A DNA stretch of 64,000 nucleotides from Todiramphus chloris collaris. Taxonomy: Eukaryota > Chordata > Aves > Coraciiformes > Alcedinidae. The stretch covers positions 288,641-352,640 of the forward strand of contig JANVCC010000269.1 of NCBI GenBank assembly GCA_025345505.1, in the 5' to 3' direction. Each line of letters opens with the position of its first letter. The first letter of the stretch is position 1. The position numbers were made by a program, and so were the translations under genes. Under the pieces are notes generated by a model, which saw only the letters and a list, made by a program, of their open reading frames with translations, made no database searches and was not told the origin of the DNA. Below, in pieces: positions 1 through 10,039 of the stretch.

Positions 1-886
1 AGTCTTAGTGGTGTGACCTGGCTTATCTACAACAGGTTTCTGGGTTCCAGAGCGTCTGATCTTTTCTTTTGATCCTGTGGAGAACTGGGCTTCTGGCCAA
101 CTAAGAAGAGCAATCCAGCTAGGCAGTCCTCCAGCCAAACTCCCTCTGGGTGCACTAGTTTGGACTTTGATATTTCACTGACATTAAGCTTCCTTCTTCA
201 TCATGAATTGATCATTACTTGAATTCCATCAGGGATTTCTTATGTCGTGAAAGAGCAGAGACTCTATCTGAACACACTGAGCAGGACTGACTGCTTTCTG
301 TGGATAAAGTTGTTGATCTGTGTATGTGTGTGCCTGTATCTGTAGGACATAGTTGTCTCAGTCTTTTCGTCTCAATGGTGTCTCTGTTCTGCAGCCATCT
401 GTGTATAAAGCTACTATTCTCTCATGAATAATGACTCATATAGGAAAGTGTCTAAGAAGTGAGCAAGAGCTATGTCCATCCTGACTAGTATTGATGATGA
501 GGATTCAGTCCCATAAACTCTTGGAAACTTTTTTTTTGTTGTTGTTTTTCCTTGACAGCTTTAATCTTTAAAATCTGATGTTGCTGACACACATTTACAA
601 ACACTAGGTTGGCAGTAAACTGTCTCTGCAAATGGGCACTGCAAGCCCACCACTTGCTTCTGGCAAAGACCCACCACAGCACTGCTCAATGTGGCCGACC
701 TTTTCCTCGCTCCATTTTCCAGTGAGGAATCTTCCACCTTCCACATTCTTCTCAGACATCACAGATGCATCTCTCCAGCCCTCCAGGATCAGAGGTGCTA
801 ATACATGAAAGAAAACATGCTCCTGTGAGAGTGAATGAAGCTGGGTGGCCAGAGTTGAACAGAATGTTAAAATCAACAGATAAAAT
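1..886. other. Intergenic sequence, no gene recognised
   Basis: AT-balanced sequence with a short T-rich run near 529-552. The only open frames are short, lack splice or domain support and show no recognisable protein. I see nothing functional here. Confidence 0.5.
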
Positions 887-1035
887 CAGAATCACAGAAT
901 CACAAAGTGGTTGAGGTTGGAAGGGAACCCTGGAGGTGATGTGGTTCAAACTCCCTGCCAAAGGAGGGCCATGTAGAGCAGGTTGTCCAGGACCATGTCC
1001 AGACAGCTTTTTAATATCTCCAAGGACACAGATTA
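887..1035 (-). repeat. CR1 LINE 3'-end fragment
   Basis: The plus strand starts with an 'agaatcacagaatcac' tail followed by 'ggttggaagggaaccctgga' and 'gtccaggaccatgtccag', which is the reversed CR1 3' end. The element therefore lies on the minus strand, heavily 5'-truncated and without coding capacity. Confidence 0.75.
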
Positions 1036-1364
1036 AAAAAAACTATGCTGTAAAAAATATAATGGAAAAAAAGAGATTGGCACTTTATCACTCAGATCAT
1101 CAGTTTGAGGACTCACAGGCTGAAGGAGATTTGATGGCTCACTTGGATGGTGCCTGAGACAGAGGTATCATTCCCATGTCCTTTCTCAACTACTACCCTT
1201 CCTGCCAGCTGTATGGTCCTGTCCTTCCTGTGGCTGGTACCAGTTCTGTGTTCCTCAGTGTTACTCAGCCTTTTCAGTGAATTGATCAGCCTTCAAACAG
1301 CAGAATGCAACTTTCTTCCTTCTGGATTAGTGAGTCCAACTGAATCAGTGAAAAATGTAGACTG
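1036..1364. other. Intergenic spacer between CR1 copies
   Basis: No repeat family, RNA or protein feature recognised. The open frames here are short and composition-driven. Confidence 0.45.
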
Positions 1365-1549
1365 AAAGACATATTAGAGGTCTTTAGTCCAAACTCCTAC
1401 TCAAAGCAGGGCTCAGGGCCTTGTCCAGTTGTATGCTGGAAATCAATGAGGATGGCAATGGCAAAACATCTCTAGGCAGCCTGTCCCCAAGCTGCAGCAC
1501 TCTCAGGGTAAATAATATGTTCCTTTTGTTGAAAAAGAATTTCTCTGAT
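1365..1549 (-). repeat. Old CR1 fragment, part 1 (interrupted by the ERV)
   Basis: Diverged CR1 3' sequence in reverse orientation, with phrases such as 'catctctaggcagcctgtcc' and 'gaaaaagaatttctctgat'. It stops exactly at the retroviral insertion site and resumes at 6946, so the CR1 was in place before the retrovirus arrived. Confidence 0.65.
1545..1549. repeat. Target-site duplication (left), CTGAT
   Basis: Five bases directly before the LTR; identical to 6941-6945 beyond the other LTR. Confidence 0.85.
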
Positions 1550-2018
1550 TGTGGTGGGTTGACCCTGGCATGGCACCAGGTGCCCACCAAGCCCTTCTGT
1601 CATTCCCCCCGACCCCCTTCAGCACAGCATGCAGGGAGAGAATAAGACGCAAAGCACAGGGGTGTGGGTTATGATAGATAAGATGTTATTTTCTACTTCC
1701 CCTCTGCAGGCGATGTCGGGCCAAGTCCAGGAAGCAGGGCTCCAGGAACACGAAGCAGCTGCTTGGAGGACAAAGCAGAATGCCCCCCCATCCTCCTCCT
1801 GCCCTCTCCCTTTATAGTTGAGCTGACGTCATATGGTATGGAATATCCCACTGTTCAGCTCAGGTCGGCTCTATCCTCTCCCCCATCTTGCCCTCCATCC
1901 TCTGGTGCCGTGTGAGCACTGGCAGTCATAACACGGGTGTGTTATCAACACCCTCCAGCTCCCAGTGCTGCAGCATGAGGGCTGGGTGGGGAAAAGCAGC
2001 TCAGCCAGACCCACTACA
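1550..2018 (-). repeat. 3' LTR of the endogenous retrovirus
   Basis: A 469-bp terminal repeat with TG...CA ends in element orientation (plus strand begins 'tgtggtgggttg' and ends 'cccactaca'). It is nearly identical to 6471-6940. It carries a TATA box and a TGACGTCA site. Confidence 0.93.
1811..1831 (-). promoter_or_regulatory. LTR core promoter: TATA box with upstream CRE
   Basis: On the minus strand a palindromic TGACGTCA (plus 1824-1831), the consensus ATF/CREB site, precedes TATAAA (plus 1811-1816). In the 3' LTR such a promoter could fire outward into sequence left of the element. Confidence 0.65.
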
Positions 2019-2031
2019 ATCTCCACCCCTT
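2019..2031 (-). other. Probable polypurine tract
   Basis: Directly inside the 3' LTR the minus strand reads AAGGGGTGGAGAT, the expected position and composition for the plus-strand primer of reverse transcription. It contains two pyrimidines, so the fit is good but not perfect. Confidence 0.55.
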
Positions 2032-2346
2032 ATCCATACCATTTGTGTCATGCTCAGGCCCCACGTAATATATACTTAAGCCATCTCTAAACCCAACCAA
2101 TACATTATCATCAACTACTATCCCCAGTCCTTTAACAGATGGTCCCTCATTCCATGAGATTCCTTCACTCGATGACTTGGGTCTCATCTGTCAAGGTGGA
2201 TGTTCTGGACAGAAGCAGTATGTCTGATTGTCGGGCACCAACACCAGCTAGATCTTGGTCCTTGCCGTACTCATCTGGTCCTTCACCAAATTCACTTTCC
2301 GTTATTCCATCTCCTTCCTACAGCATCATTTCCTGCAACATACAAC

Positions 2347-2907
2347 TCACATTCCAGAACATCTTTTTGCCAAGGTCAAATCTTGAGGTACACACTGGGT
2401 CTCACCATCCTCCCGCATTACCCACCAGGTATATCCAGGTCCTTGAGCAAAGACAATCCCACGAATGGGTTTGCCTTTTCCCAAGGGTCGAGCTATCCAC
2501 ACTGTCTTCCCCAACCACCTCCCAGTGTGCACTACAGGGACCTTATCTCCTCCCACAACAGGCAGGGGTTTTGTTTGGGCAGGGCCAGGATGGCTAACAG
2601 ATCCTCTGGTGTTAACTAACCAGGTGGCCTTTGCTAGATGTTTGTCCCATTGTTTAAAGGTCCCACCCCCTAGTGCTTTTAATGTGGTTTTTAACAGCCC
2701 ATTGTACCTTTCAATCTTCCCAGAGGCTTGTGAATGAGAAGGGATGTGATACACCCACTGATGCGGTGCTCCTTGGCCCAGGCATTCACGAGACAATTTC
2801 GGAAATGAGTTCCAATTGTCAGATTCAATTCTTTCTGGAGTACCATGCCACCACAAAATCTGCTTTTCAAGGCCCAGGATGGTGTTCCGGGAAGTGGCAT
2901 GGGGCAC
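2347..2907 (-). pseudogene. Retroviral integrase remnant, catalytic core to C-terminus
   Basis: The 186-codon frame contains the second acidic position region (GTPERIESDN), the third catalytic glutamate context (SGKIERYNG) and an SH3-like C-terminal stretch rich in Trp and Gly (GKTVWIARPLGKGKPIRG). The codons after the second Asp depart from the usual context, and the neighbouring frame (2691-2951) carries the continuing similarity, which indicates a small indel near 2815. The first catalytic Asp (WQVDYI context, plus 2994-3011) lies in yet another frame. The integrase is therefore broken. The function of the intact family would be insertion of viral DNA. Confidence 0.85.
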
Positions 2908-3457
2908 CGGGTACGTTTCCAGCCACCCAGTGTGGCTGGAATGTGTACCATTGTAAGTACGTGGCGCTTACCTTGGTGGGTTTGTGGGAGAGTGATGTAG
3001 TCAACCTGCCAGGCCTCTCCATATTATATTTTAGCCAACGTCCTCCATACCACTGGGGCTTTAACCTCTTGGCTTGTTTGATCGCAGCACATGTTTCACA
3101 TTTGTGGATGACCTCTGTGATAGCCTCCATGGTCAGATCCACCCCTCGATCTCGAGCCCATCTATAGGTTGCATCTCTTCCTTGATGACCCGAGGTGTCA
3201 TGGGCCCATCGTTCTATAAATAATTCACCCTTCCGCTGCCAATCCAGGTCCACCTGAGCCACTGCCACCTTGGCAGCCTGGTCTGCCCGCTGGTTGGTCT
3301 GATGTTCTTCAGTGGCCCGGCTTCTGGGCACGTGGGCATCCACGTGGCGCACCTTCACCACCAGGTTCTCTACCGGAGCAGCAATGTCCTGCCACAGCCC
3401 AGCGGCCCAGATGGATTTGCCTTTGCGCTGCCAGTTGCTCCATTTCCATTGCTGCAA
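2867..3457 (-). pseudogene. Retroviral pol remnant: RNase H end and integrase zinc domain
   Basis: The frame holds the RNase H C-terminal region (HVDAHVPRS, then NQRADQAAK with the final catalytic Asp). It then holds the integrase HHCC zinc domain, with the histidine pair in WAHDTSGHQGRDATYRW and the cysteine pair in CETC. After about residue 145 the frame loses similarity because of a frameshift before the WQVDYI motif. It overlaps the next frame by 41 bases, so pol is no longer continuous. Confidence 0.85.
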
Positions 3458-3523
3458 CCACCGTCACAGGGCGTTTGCCACCATCCAGGAGTCAGTGTAG
3501 AGATAGAGCACTGGCCACTTTTC
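3458..3523 (-). pseudogene. Pol remnant between frames (RNase H TDS motif)
   Basis: The expected third RNase H acidic motif, YTDSW, is encoded around 3485-3505 on the minus strand. It is cut off from the upstream frame by a stop near 3524 and from the downstream frame by phase. Confidence 0.6.
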
Positions 3524-3982
3524 TCATTCGGCAATATCTAGGGCTAGTTGGATGGCTTTCACTTCTGCAAACTGACTGGATTCACCATGTCCTTCAGCAA
3601 CTCCAATGACCTGTTGTAGGGGACTCCACACAGCAGCCTTCCACTGTCTATGTTTTCCCACAATGCGACAAGACCCATCAGTGAACAGGGCGTATTGCTT
3701 TTCATAATCTGATAATGTGTTGTATGGTGGGGCCTCCTCAGCACGTTTCACCTCTACCTCTGGCGACATCCCAAAATCTTTGCCTTCTGGCCAGTTCATG
3801 ATCACTTCCAGGATCCCTGGGCGACTGGGGTTCCCTATTCGAGCCCGTTGTGTTATCAATGCAATCCACTTGCTCCATGTGGCATCAGTTGCATGGTGTG
3901 TAGATGAGACTCTCCCTTTGAACATCCATCCCAGCACTGGCAGTCGGGGTGCCAAGAGGAGCTGTGCTTCTGTTCCGATCAC
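3524..3982 (-). pseudogene. Retroviral pol remnant: RT connection and RNase H N-terminus
   Basis: This frame carries RT thumb/connection-type sequence and then RNase H. It shows the first catalytic Asp in ALFTDGSCRI and the catalytic Glu in SSQFAEVKAIQLAL. It ends in a stop directly after the Glu helix. Similarity continues in other frames on both sides. Confidence 0.8.
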
Positions 3983-4507
3983 TTCTGAGGCAGCTCAAAC
4001 TCCTTCATATGCCGCCAGTATCTCCTTTTCCGTTGGCATATAGTTGGCCTCAGATCCCCTGTATCCTCGACTCCAAAACCCCAGAGGTCGGCCTCATGTC
4101 TCCCCGAGTGCCCTCTGCCAGAGGCTCCAGGTAGGACCATTCTTCCCGGCTGCACCGTAGAGTATGTTTTTGATATTTGGTCCTGTCCGGACTGGCCCAA
4201 GGGCTACTGCATGCACAATCTCCTGTTAAATTTGTTCAAAGGCCTGTTGCTGTTCAGGGCCCCAGTTAAAGTCATTCTTCTTCCGGGTCACATGGTAGAG
4301 CGGGCTCACAATGAGACTGTAATCTGGAATATGCATTCTCCAGAAACCCACAGCACCCAGGAAAGCCTGTGTCTCCTTTTTGTTGGTTGGTGGAGACATT
4401 GCTGTTATCTTATTGATCACGTCCATCGGGATGTGTCGACGTCCATCCTGCCATTTTATTCCAAGGATCCACACAGTCCAGTAAATACGATTGTCCCTTT
4501 CCTCCAC
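3979..4507 (-). pseudogene. Retroviral reverse-transcriptase C-terminal remnant
   Basis: The frame at 4226-4507 starts in the part of RT that follows the palm (LGIKWQDGRRHIP, then TNKKETQAFLGAVGFWRMHIP). It runs to a stop near 4226, and similarity continues in the frame at 3979-4200. No YxDD catalytic motif and no protease can be found upstream: between here and the gag-like frame ending at 4640 there are only about 130 bases. This is the edge of a large internal deletion. Confidence 0.8.
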
Positions 4508-4639
4508 CTGGCTAGAGGCAGGGCTTCTCTATTCCTGCTCCTGGTCTGAATATTCACTGTCTGACCCTTGCTGCGTCAAACCAGATGTCCCTTCATCAGG
4601 CTTGGTGGAGTTGATTTTATCCCTCCCGTATCTGTGAGA

Positions 4640-5197
4640 TCATCGATTGCCTTCTTGTGCTTCAACACTGACTGCATTAATGGTCTTCTTGGATGGCCCT
4701 TTTTTAACGGCTGTCTTCCCTCTCAATTCCTGTACACGGGCTTCCAGCTTAAAGGTTGGTTCACCATCCCACTTCCTCATATCCTCCCCCTGGTCACACA
4801 GGAAGAACCAGAGTGCACCACGTGGCATACGCCTTGGGCTCCCTTTCCCTCTGACTGGCTGATTCCTTAGGGGACTCCTGATATCCAAGGCACTAGCCCT
4901 TAGGGATGTGCAGGTACCAAGACTCTCTTCAAAGTTATGAAGCCAGGAAGAAACAGTTTCCACAGTTGGATTATCCATTTGTGGATAATACATTGCTGCC
5001 AAGCTGGCAGAATATGATGCCGGTGTATTCTTAATCACTTTCCTCCACATGGCCCTTGTACACTGAACATCCTCTGGATCTTTAGGATGCTCATCATTAT
5101 CTAAATCCCCATAGATGACTTCCAGTACTACTAGTTCCCTCAGGTACTGGATACCTTCATCAGCAGTGGACGATTTTCCTGAGGAGGTGGCATTCAT
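4640..5197 (-). pseudogene. Gag-region frame (capsid-like), C-terminal part
   Basis: A 185-codon frame lying between the primer-binding site and pol. It contains a helical, Trp- and Met-bearing region (CTRAMWRKVIKNTPASYSAS, then a Leu-rich stretch with NFEESLG) and a basic C-terminus (PRRMPRG, KTAVKKGPSKK). Position and composition suggest the capsid/nucleocapsid portion of gag. I see no CCHC zinc knuckle, so nucleocapsid may have been lost with the deletion that also removed protease and most of RT. Confidence 0.6.
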
Positions 5198-5732
5198 TAA
5201 GACTTCCTTGAATAGATATCTTGCTTTGACGCTTGAAAGGAGCCGTCTCCAGAGACTGCAAATTGCTGCCTCTTTTCCAATTCCTTTTTCAATGCCACAA
5301 TTCCTAGCAAGGGAGCCCAGCTGTTGGGCTTCCTTACTTTCCAGCTGTTGGGTATCAGCCCCAGTTTCCCAGCATTGAAGCAGCCAGGTAACAATGTGTT
5401 TCCCTATCTGGCGGCTGTAATCCTTCCTCAGGTCTCTTAAGTTCTGACGAAGTCAGGGACCGGGTGGTTTCTGCCTCCTGCCTCAATTCTGTCACCCCCT
5501 CCTCCCGTCTTCCTGTTGAGGGTCCAGCTTGCTGGTCGTGTTCTTCCTTCTCTTCCATATCCCTCACTAACCGAGGGTAGGGGCCTGTTGTTCTCCTCAT
5601 CCACTGCTTCTTTTTCACTACTGGGGCAACTTTGGCAGTTGTTGTTGCAGTCCCTATCTCAACTCGGGTGTCTTCGGATGCAGTTTGGGTCCCTGCCTCA
5701 ACCACAGTCCTCTGAGAGTACTCAACTGTGAC
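5197..5732 (-). pseudogene. Gag-region frame, charged middle part, broken
   Basis: After a TGA at 5733-5735 the same frame continues to 5355 with a strongly charged low-complexity stretch (KKKQWMRR, then DMEEKEEHDQQ and RREEGVTELRQEAE). Similarity then seems to move to the frame at 5197-5394 and again to 4640-5197, implying at least two frameshifts. The function is unknown; by place it is part of gag. Confidence 0.55.
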
Positions 5733-6329
5733 TCAATAGTCACAGGCCAGGCCCCAGTACAGCACTAAGAGCTGCTGGTTCTCATCGGGGTAGACAAGGC
5801 ACCCTTCTATTAGATGCTGTGTCAGCTTGCCAGGGTTGCTTGCCTGTTCGGGGGTAAAGTCCCAGGCTACTAGAGGTGACAACCGTCCTAGGAACCTGCC
5901 CAAATCCTGACAGACCCCTTGCCACCCAGGGACAGGCCGTCTCAGGGCACATTTCGGTGCCACCCCACCTGAAACTTGTCTCCTCTCAGGCCAAACTGGG
6001 ACCAGACTACACACAACCCGGATTAGGCCAACGATATTGATTAGTAGTATCCAGAAGCTCACGTAAGGGTGGACGAGGACCTTGGGAGCATGCACGAATA
6101 AATCATCTACATCAATTTCCGGTAGAAAGAGAGAGATAGACTCAATCATTTTCTCCTCAAGGTAGCCCCCCCAACAGAGCAAAGCCACCGATGCCAGCGT
6201 GAAACACATCGTTACTATTTGTGCCAGGGTGCTCTCGAGTCCCTTCATCCTCCCGAGACAGAAGCTTCCCCAGCACATTGAAGCTATCAGTGCAAAAGCC
6301 AAGCAAATAGACATTGTTTCAGTAAACAT
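5733..6329 (-). pseudogene. First retroviral ORF with three hydrophobic segments
   Basis: The open frame extends into the LTR, but the part before 6329 spans the primer-binding site and leader, so I place the start at the ATG at 6329 (MFTETMSICLAFALIASMC). About 198 codons follow. Three hydrophobic stretches are visible: around ICLAFALIASMCWGSF, IVTMCFTLASVALLCW and VSFWILLINIVGLIRVVCSL. A soluble-looking C-terminal part follows, ending at a TGA. In a canonical retrovirus this place encodes matrix, which is not multi-spanning. It could be an unusual gag N-terminus or an acquired ORF. Confidence 0.6.
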
Positions 6330-6400
6330 TTTAGAAAAACACCAGATAAGCGGTGCACGCAAACTCTGTGGCCTGCACAGGAGTTTGCTACTAATATCTA

Positions 6401-6433
6401 AAGCAAGCAAGCAGGCAAGCAAGCAAACAAGCA
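6401..6433 (+). repeat. Short AAGC-type tetranucleotide repeat in the ERV leader
   Basis: Imperfect tandem aagc/aggc/aaac units between the primer-binding site and the first retroviral ATG. Confidence 0.75.
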
Positions 6434-6442
6434 GCTGCTCAT

Positions 6443-6460
6443 GCCCCACGTTGGGCGCCA
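6443..6460 (-). other. Retroviral primer-binding site, tRNA-Lys1,2 type
   Basis: The minus strand reads TGGCGCCCAACGTGGGGC, an 18-base match to the 3' end complement of tRNA-Lys1,2, starting 10 bases inside the 5' LTR. It is the priming site for minus-strand DNA synthesis and fixes the element's orientation. Confidence 0.85.
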
Positions 6461-6470
6461 AAAAAGGAAC

Positions 6471-6940
6471 TGTGGTGGGTTGTCCCTGGCATGGCACCAG
6501 GTGCCCACCAAGCCCTTCTATCACTCCCCCCGACCCCCTTCAGCACAGCATGCAGGGAGAGAATAAGACGCAAAGCAAAGGGGTGTGGGTTATGATAGAT
6601 AAGATGTTATTTTCTACTTCCCCTCTGCAGGCGATGTCGGGCCAAGTCCAGGAAGCAGGGCTCCAGGAACACGAAGCAGCTGCTTGGAGGACAAAGCAGA
6701 ATGCCCCCCCCATCCTCCTCCTGCCCTCTCCCTTTATAGTTGAGCTGACGTCATATGGTATGGAATATCCCACTGTTCAGCTCAGGTCGGCTCTATCCTC
6801 TCCCCCATCTTGCCCTCCATGCTCTGGTGCCGTGTGAGCACTGGCAGTCATAACACGGGTGTGTTATCAACACCCTCCAGCTCCCAGTGCTGCAGCATGA
6901 GGGCTGGGTGGGGAAAAGCAGCTCAGCCAGACCCACTACA
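6471..6940 (-). repeat. 5' LTR of the endogenous retrovirus
   Basis: 470 bp with TG...CA ends, differing from the 3' LTR by five substitutions and one extra C in a C run near 6711. It contains the element's promoter. Confidence 0.93.
6733..6753 (-). promoter_or_regulatory. 5' LTR core promoter: TATA box with CRE
   Basis: TATAAA on the minus strand (plus 6733-6738) lies just downstream of TGACGTCA (plus 6746-6753). Both are unchanged relative to the 3' LTR, so the promoter is intact by sequence. Confidence 0.65.
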
Positions 6941-6945
6941 CTGAT
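6941..6945. repeat. Target-site duplication (right), CTGAT
   Basis: Identical to 1545-1549. Confidence 0.85.
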
Positions 6946-7475
6946 TTGGAACATAAGACCACTGTCTCTTGTCCTTTCACTGTGCACTTGCAGGAAAAGT
7001 TTGGATGCATCTTAATTCACAATCCCCTTTTCAGTAGTGTGAGGATTATTCTGAAATTAGATCCCTTGCTAGCCTTCTCTTCTGCAAGCCAAAAGCACCT
7101 AATTCCCTTCGCATCTCATCCTATGGCACATGCTCTGGAGGACCAAAATGACAGGCTTTTGTTGGATCCTCTCCAGTATGACAACATCTCCCATATAATG
7201 GGGGGTAGGAAAGTGGTTCCCAAAACTGTACACAGTATTGCAGATGCAGCCTCATCAGTGCCAGGCAGAGGAGAATAACCACATCCTTCCACCTGCTAGC
7301 TACTTACTAATGCAATCCCATGACTAGTTAGCATTAGTACTGCAAGGGAGCATTGCTGACACAGATCCGACTGGTTTTTCCACCAGAATCGAAAGGCCTT
7401 TTCTTCAAGGCTGCACCCTAGCAGTCAATCCCCAGTCTGCACTGATGCTTGGGGTTGTTTTGTTCCAGGTTGAAA
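6946..7475 (-). repeat. Old CR1 fragment, part 2 (beyond the ERV)
   Basis: This continues the CR1 broken at 1549. Phrases in reverse orientation include 'ccactgtctcttgtcctttc', 'tctggaggaccaaaatgaca' and 'actgatgcttggggttgttt', which follow CR1 order. It is strongly diverged, hence older than the retrovirus. Confidence 0.65.
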
Positions 7476-10039
7476 ATATGATTTATTATTTCATAGAATT
7501 AGAACAGATATATGAGGTGAATTAGACCAAATTTATCACATAATTAAACAGGTCAAAGGCTAAGTCATTTTGTGCTTAGTCTGTCTGCTAACACAAGTAA
7601 GGAGCACGTGGGAGCCCAGTTTCATACCTGAGAAATTGCATTTTTCTGCAAAAAGTTTTTAGAGCAGTACAAAGTCTGATGTTGGTCATAAACACAAGGA
7701 AAGGGGATGTAACTCAGCACAGTTTGCCCTTTTTCTAGCAAAAAGCCCTGCAGGCTTGGAAGAGAATCTTGTAGGCCACTGGAATGAACCCCACTTCCAT
7801 CCTTACCCCCAGAACCTCAAAGGAGGAGCAGAAACCATGTGTAGAAGGGATGAGCTTTGTGTATGCATGGTGTGTTTTTAAATCAGCATTTTAATTATCC
7901 TTCTGACTTCACAGGCAAGCTAGTAACAGTTTTTCTTAGTATACATTAAGGTATGACACAGCTCCATCTATCTTAATACTTAATTAAGAGTCTGTCTTTT
8001 TTTTATTTCCTAAGTATATCTTATAGCGTATCTGGTTATATCTAGTATATCTCATAGTATATCTGTTTCAACTCAATGAAAAATAGTAGATTTCTTGTTC
8101 TTAAAGAAATAAAGTTTATTTTTAAAACGTGGCAGTATGCTGTTTCAATTTCCTTCCACCTTTATGGGCTTTTGGGTTTTTTTTGTCCCTTCAGACCCTC
8201 TCCTGTTTTCCAGAAACCATCTATTTCTCTTCAGAATGCTAATAAGCATCTTCATATCTTATGAATTTAGTGTCAAGAACTAAGCAGAGAGATAGAGCAA
8301 TACAAAAATCTCTGACCTGGGAGTAGTCTAGAGTTGCCCACTGGGATTGCTCAAGACAGACCTATGTTCCAGTTCTTGCCAGTCTCTGGAGGCTCACTGT
8401 CTCTCTCCTGTCTTCTTAGTCTCTCTCTGGGTGGAGATATTTAACTGAACAGTGAGCAATTTGTGAAGAGCAGATGACATGGATGTTTTCTGTCATTTTC
8501 ACTCCTATAGCTAAATTAAAGGCATGGCCATTTTATTCAAGCTTTTGGCCTAGCATTGTTCAAACCATCATCTCTGCCACTGTGCAGAGGTGGAAAATAG
8601 CATAGATTTAGACTGTCTTTAACTCTCACCCTGCCTCTTCTGCCTCTCTCCCAGAGCTGTCTTGAGTGAGCAAGGTGACATGTTCTGTGGTCACGAAAGG
8701 AAGCCAGTGATGCTAACGTATGGCCTAAACACCTAACAGGCTGCTTTACTGAAATAGTCCTGTGGAGACACAGGTGATCACACAGGTGATCCTGCTAGCC
8801 AGCATGCCCAGCATGCCAAGAAAATGCCAGTGCTGGTTCATGAGTAAAACACATGCATCTGGTCATTCCATTACATCCCTCTTACTGATATACTGGGACA
8901 AGCAAGGACTCAGAGGGCTCATAGATCTCGTGACAACTACAAAGCCCATGTAGAAGCTTCTGGGAGTGCAAAGAAATTTTCACACAAAGGCTTTTCTTTC
9001 AGCTTTATAAATATGTTTGCAGCCATCATCACAGTAAAGAAAAAAAAATAGCCTAAAAATCCACTCCTGCGGAAAAAAACTCCCATGCAGGAGCTGTTTC
9101 TCATTCTTTCCCTTTTTCTCCTTTACATACAAATAAGAGTATTGAGAGCAGGTTTGTACCTAACAAATGGATAAACACTGCTAATCTACTGATTTGTCTG
9201 CTAGTGTTGTGTTTATCACAGCACTGTTTGTTGGTTGGGGCAGAGGCAGTCCTAATGTGCACAGCTATGCAATGCAGATGGTATCATGTCATGTGAGAGT
9301 GCAGGCAGGGACTGCCAATTTGGGGTGGGCTGGATACAATGACAGTTCAAGACACAGAATGCTGTGTTTGTGACTGGGATATCCACATTCACCTCTGACA
9401 ACAGAAAATGTCCTGCTGAAGAACATGCAAATTAGAGCCAAGGATGGCAAGTAGCCCTGGAGCAGGGGAAGAGAAACAGTAAGATGATTTTTGTCAGCTT
9501 GACAGGCAGTGATGGCAGATGTGGCATTAGCAGACAAAACATGAAAGAGCTATGACTGGCACAAAGAACCCTAAAATGCAAAAGGGAGGGTGGCCAGTCA
9601 AGAGGCACATGGGTTACAGCCAGCAGCGATGACAGGGTAGAAAAGCCAGGAGAAGGATGACAGAAGCCTCATTGACACAGATGAATACACAAGACACAAA
9701 AGGAATGACACAGAATGAAGGAGCATCAAGGGGACATGAACTGAGTATTGAACATAAAGGGTAGGAGGCAGGAATCTTAATGGGTGAGAAGCTGATGCCT
9801 GGTGATGGCACTTGTGCCTGAAGACCAAAACGAGACCGAGGAAAGCAGTCATTGCCACAGGATATCATTCAGACACGACAGTGTGGTCGAACATGACCAT
9901 CCGGCTGAACAGGACCACCTCGCAAAGTCCGGCTCCTACAGACAGTGAATATTCAGGCATTTTAAAATTAAGACTTTGAAGCTGCTAATGTGCTTCAGAA
10001 CATTTCTGCTTTTCAGAAACTTTTTTTCATTTAGACAAT
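7476..10039. other. Intergenic stretch, no supported feature
   Basis: Ordinary AT-moderate sequence. Short open frames exist on both strands, for instance near 9289-9868 minus, but none shows a domain, splice context or codon structure that I can support. Confidence 0.45.

Larger units (their letters stand above)
1545..6945 (-). mobile_element. LTR-flanked endogenous retrovirus, internally deleted (ERVL-like or ERVK-like)
   Basis: The provirus-like element reads on the minus strand: 5' LTR 6471-6940, primer-binding site 6443-6460, gag-region frames, pol remnants, purine tract, 3' LTR 1550-2018. It is flanked by a perfect 5-bp target-site duplication CTGAT. I counted five substitutions and one one-base indel between the LTRs (about 1 percent), so it is young by LTR divergence. 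Pol lacks protease and the reverse-transcriptase fingers/palm, no env is visible, and gag and pol carry stops and frameshifts, so it cannot be autonomous. The primer site matches tRNA-Lys1,2, as in class II elements, but a 5-bp duplication and no env fit class III (ERVL) better. Class is unresolved. Confidence 0.9.

Noticed and set aside
561..961. Overlapping minus-strand frames up to 90 codons
   Set aside because: No domain, no start context and partly CR1 sequence; not supported as genes.
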